Source of the DNA: G963677485 sp942492855
Lineage (GTDB): Bacteria; Armatimonadota; HRBIN16
Direction: 5' to 3'
Length of the DNA stretch: 64,000 nucleotides
Assembly (NCBI GenBank): GCA_942492855.1
Contig: OW818647.1
Location: 496,001-560,000, forward strand
The notes under the pieces were generated by a model. That model was given only the letters and a program-made list of their open reading frames with translations. It was not told the origin of the DNA and did not search any database. Positions 63,001 to 64,000 of this stretch are shown here, one piece after another. The first letter of the stretch is position 1. Each line of letters begins with the position of its first letter. A program made the translations under genes and the position numbers.

Positions 63001-63224
63001 AACAACCTGTACGCCTTGATCTTGGGCATGTGCAGCACCTCGCGGAGGTTTGGGTAAACGGCCGCAGTGTGGGGAGCCGTCTGTGGGCACCTTACGAGTA
63101 TGAGCTGGGCGATGCCGTCCGTGCTGGAACCAATACTCTGCGTGTGCGTGTGGGCAACCTGGTCGCGAATAACATGGGGGTGGCTGCTGAGTCGGGCCTG
63201 TTTGGGCCGGTTGTCCAGAGGTAA
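60015..63224 (+). CDS. Secreted GH106-like alpha-L-rhamnosidase
   Basis: A 1069-aa exported protein; signal peptide 1-26 (cut near AHA|QKP). The start YAPFMFWFWDTPLTPEAKAM and the segment YMGFCDEYGFPSG fit the GH106 barrel. Residues 200-330 hold a galactose-binding-like insertion (HWIWHPTAIGNNQATYFRTR; ADDSWTLFVNGQQV) also present in the 56.0-kb protein. TFTKYHNPWQG leads into the barrel again, with Glu in MQGVDSLQQN...CEFEN-type segments as catalytic candidates. The C-terminus (LDLGHVQHLAEVWVNGRSVG) is the usual galactose-binding end of these enzymes. GGAG before the ATG; 32 nt after the preceding gene, so one operon. Confidence 0.85.
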   Translation: MNTDRLLLTLVCTLLCLTVGGQAAHAQKPGVTRPANKTWGDRVPISYKQLQSAFANPPMAYAPFMFWFWDTPLTPEAKAMAAEMAEKVSQQRINPGYPFAIPVSTGAMPPEQWLSKDWFEALDGALKPTEKAGTYMGFCDEYGFPSGQAAGRVLAQNPELKAMSLEWKIQDAVGGTCVDLPESFFTVAARVVKRTAAATLPAPLIGHWIWHPTAIGNNQATYFRTRLVVDPAKKIKYLDINLTADDSWTLFVNGQQVASDSFWQRISQYDLRPYVHPGVNTIAIKAYNIASPSGMTAAIHTTFADGTQNHQYTGADWACSSTLEEDWSEPTFDDGNWVKPAVVGDAGSAPWNMRPYQADRTVQIDASSLKVIGEGKPFKWTAPDGDWRIYTFTKYHNPWQGSPVDYLNERLPDIFMEIAYKPYLEHFGNRLGKTLIGSFRDNEGGYGYKLAWSDSLASRYKKDKGQDIRRMMPLMIDDDTAGKWAKARWDWFDTVSNIYAESYWQKNTDWLRKHGLYCTAHTWEETLMLQASAVGDHFRFQRALSMQGVDSLQQNFLSPHDFKEAQSVSEFENRRFMSETMSVSGWDASPTLMKRAVNNTTAWGVSQFVAIINLLSRNINALGWPPDGYTENPYFPYMHQWGDFSRRASYITAHGHTVPDVLLLNPMDSLWVLSGDGLLDAKSPQDLLLINNNFGTDVLRMDNVYRDAMTELTDGRVEFLCADNYYLRKLKLKSNRLVVGEFAFRSIVMPPMLVMPLDVASKLVAFAKAGGHVYSLGSLPSCSTENGANDPKMIKAMSTLRSMPSFVTCHAGLKPEISKPDGGLSSAVTFLSGEFPMIQQHRRIDGRDFFWLVNNSDTERKCRMVVRGVKGAAAIWDCENGQIRAVASNDSPKGSELALTFKANEAFWLVFDPQKPVAKSANTKPHQVTTKPLNGPWTWRIDTNTQPPVPNPVSLPAELVSAAGVVRELKSWNMCSLGAFSGYVDYTTEFVVDSVKQPVRLDLGHVQHLAEVWVNGRSVGSRLWAPYEYELGDAVRAGTNTLRVRVGNLVANNMGVAAESGLFGPVVQR

Positions 63225-63292
63225 GGGGTACACCCCGTGCTGCCTTATCACGGGAGTTCGTCTAGTCCGTCCATGCCCACACCCGATTAAAA

Positions 63293-63320
63293 AGCCGGTG
63301 CCCCAAATAGGGAAACCGGC
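63293..63320. terminator. Terminator-like hairpin between convergent genes
   Basis: gccggt (63293-63298) pairs with accggc (63315-63320), preceded by a run of A. With the A run it could terminate the leftward prepilin-like gene. Confidence 0.45.
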
Positions 63321-63338
63321 CTATGTGACTAGACAAAA

Positions 63339-64000
63339 CTAGTTAGAGCAAGGAGCTAGCAACCCAGCACCATCTGGTTTTTCACCGAAGTTCCACGCCT
63401 CATAGTTGCAAGCAAGAAATTCAATTTTCTTGAACTGAGCGTGACCGTCAATAAAGGTGATGTTAATGCCGTCTGTGTGGCGTTGTGTGATTTTTTCTGC
63501 TTCTGTGGCTGGCGAAATGGTTCCGATCAGGATCAATTTCCCCTCACGTCTCACTCGCCCATTGTATCCAGCAACAGACGGGCTCCAATGCGTAAAGAAG
63601 CCATTGTTGCTGCCTTCTAGAATAGCAATCGTCTGGGTGGGGTTTTGGGCTTGATTTTCAGTGATAGGGGGATAATCAAGCCACGCACCCTCGTTGAAGT
63701 GACCGGGTGCCATATTCATGGAGTAAGTGGTAAATTGCATGTGTTTCCAACCGTTCACTGCTACAGCTTTGTCTACGTTATTTGGTAGAGCAGGGCAAGC
63801 GAAGATGGTACGTGACTTTGCGTAAGGTAATATTTTGTCAGCCCAAATCAGTCTGTCATTGGGGTAACCCTCAACAGTACCGTTACGGTTACCGTCCTGT
63901 ATATCATCGTAAACAGTCGGGTAGCCGCCATCGCAGTCGTCAGCATACAGTCGCAGAGCGAGACCCATCTGCTTGGTGTTGCTTAAGCAGGCACTCTGTT
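63339..64000 (-). CDS. H-X9-DG prepilin-like protein, 5' end cut by window edge
   Basis: At least 219 residues; the frame is open to the right edge. The first visible residues are SACLSNTKQMGLALRLYADD, the typical segment just after the N-terminal pilin helix. The C-terminal region has the signature H-x9-DG (His-TDGINITFI-DGH). It belongs to the same family as the protein at 21.5-22.3 kb but is only distantly alike. The N-terminal helix and cleavage site lie outside the window. Confidence 0.9.
   Translation of the reverse strand, partial: QSACLSNTKQMGLALRLYADDCDGGYPTVYDDIQDGNRNGTVEGYPNDRLIWADKILPYAKSRTIFACPALPNNVDKAVAVNGWKHMQFTTYSMNMAPGHFNEGAWLDYPPITENQAQNPTQTIAILEGSNNGFFTHWSPSVAGYNGRVRREGKLILIGTISPATEAEKITQRHTDGINITFIDGHAQFKKIEFLACNYEAWNFGEKPDGAGLLAPCSN

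Noticed and set aside
1..64000. CRISPR array, prophage or insertion sequence
   Set aside because: The repeats are not regularly spaced, no cas, integrase or transposase gene was found and the palindromic elements have no coding capacity.

Overview
The window reads as chromosomal DNA of a free-living, sugar-degrading bacterium, most plausibly Armatimonadota; a Planctomycete or Lentisphaera relative is the alternative. The evidence is the mix of H-X9-DG prepilin-like proteins, many unusual secreted or cytosolic glycosidases, URO-D-family proteins that are not HemE, AraC regulators, copper-amine-oxidase 'stalk' proteins, DUF6785-type membrane proteins and small GC-rich dispersed palindromic repeats. 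The taxonomic call is inference. No rRNA, tRNA, CRISPR array, transposase or phage gene was recognised.

Layout. 1-7.7 kb: end of a sugar-phosphate isomerase, a two-gene glycosidase operon (997-aa secreted protein plus Asp-box sialidase-like protein), a lipoprotein behind a perfect consensus promoter, and a GH32 beta-fructosidase. 7.9-8.5 kb: OsmC-like protein. 8.7-16.0 kb: a six-gene operon for a membrane complex of the group 4 hydrogenase/complex I superfamily. All four NiFe cysteines and all four proximal-cluster cysteines are replaced, so it is an 'energy-converting hydrogenase-related' (Ehr) complex and not a hydrogenase. 16-28 kb: URO-D-like proteins, pentapeptide-repeat and PPC-domain pair, purE, lectin-like protein, AraC regulator, prepilin-like protein, U32 protein overlapping an alpha/alpha-barrel glycosidase, and a macro-domain-like protein overlapping a second URO-D protein. 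28-38 kb: cell-envelope genes, including an apparently inactive M48-like membrane protein, a DUF6785-like transporter-like protein, a collagen-like membrane protein and two stalk-domain proteins. 38.7-47.5 kb: transaldolase, a DEDDh exonuclease fused to four RanBP2-type zinc fingers, YghZ-like reductase, ABC-F ATPase, CinA, AraC regulator. 47.5-64 kb: mostly carbohydrate-active proteins, DapA-family aldolase, ThpR, MFS transporter, and a large glycosidase reading frame split by one in-frame TGA.

The carbohydrate genes (sialidase-like, GH32, GH78-like, GH5-like, GH43-like, GH99-like, GH106-like, DUF4832-like) are spread in one- to three-gene units with AraC regulators and no SusC/SusD pair, which suggests many small substrate-specific modules feeding central metabolism (aldolase, transaldolase, aldo/keto reductase, isomerase). 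Intergenic regions hold at least five families of dispersed repeats, the clearest being a 137-bp element with 27-bp inverted ends present in two full copies plus solo ends.

The most interesting items are the metal-stripped Ehr complex, the ERI1-like exonuclease/RanBP2 zinc-finger fusion with its motif III histidine changed to aspartate, the glycosidase frame interrupted by TGA, and the 137-bp repeat family.
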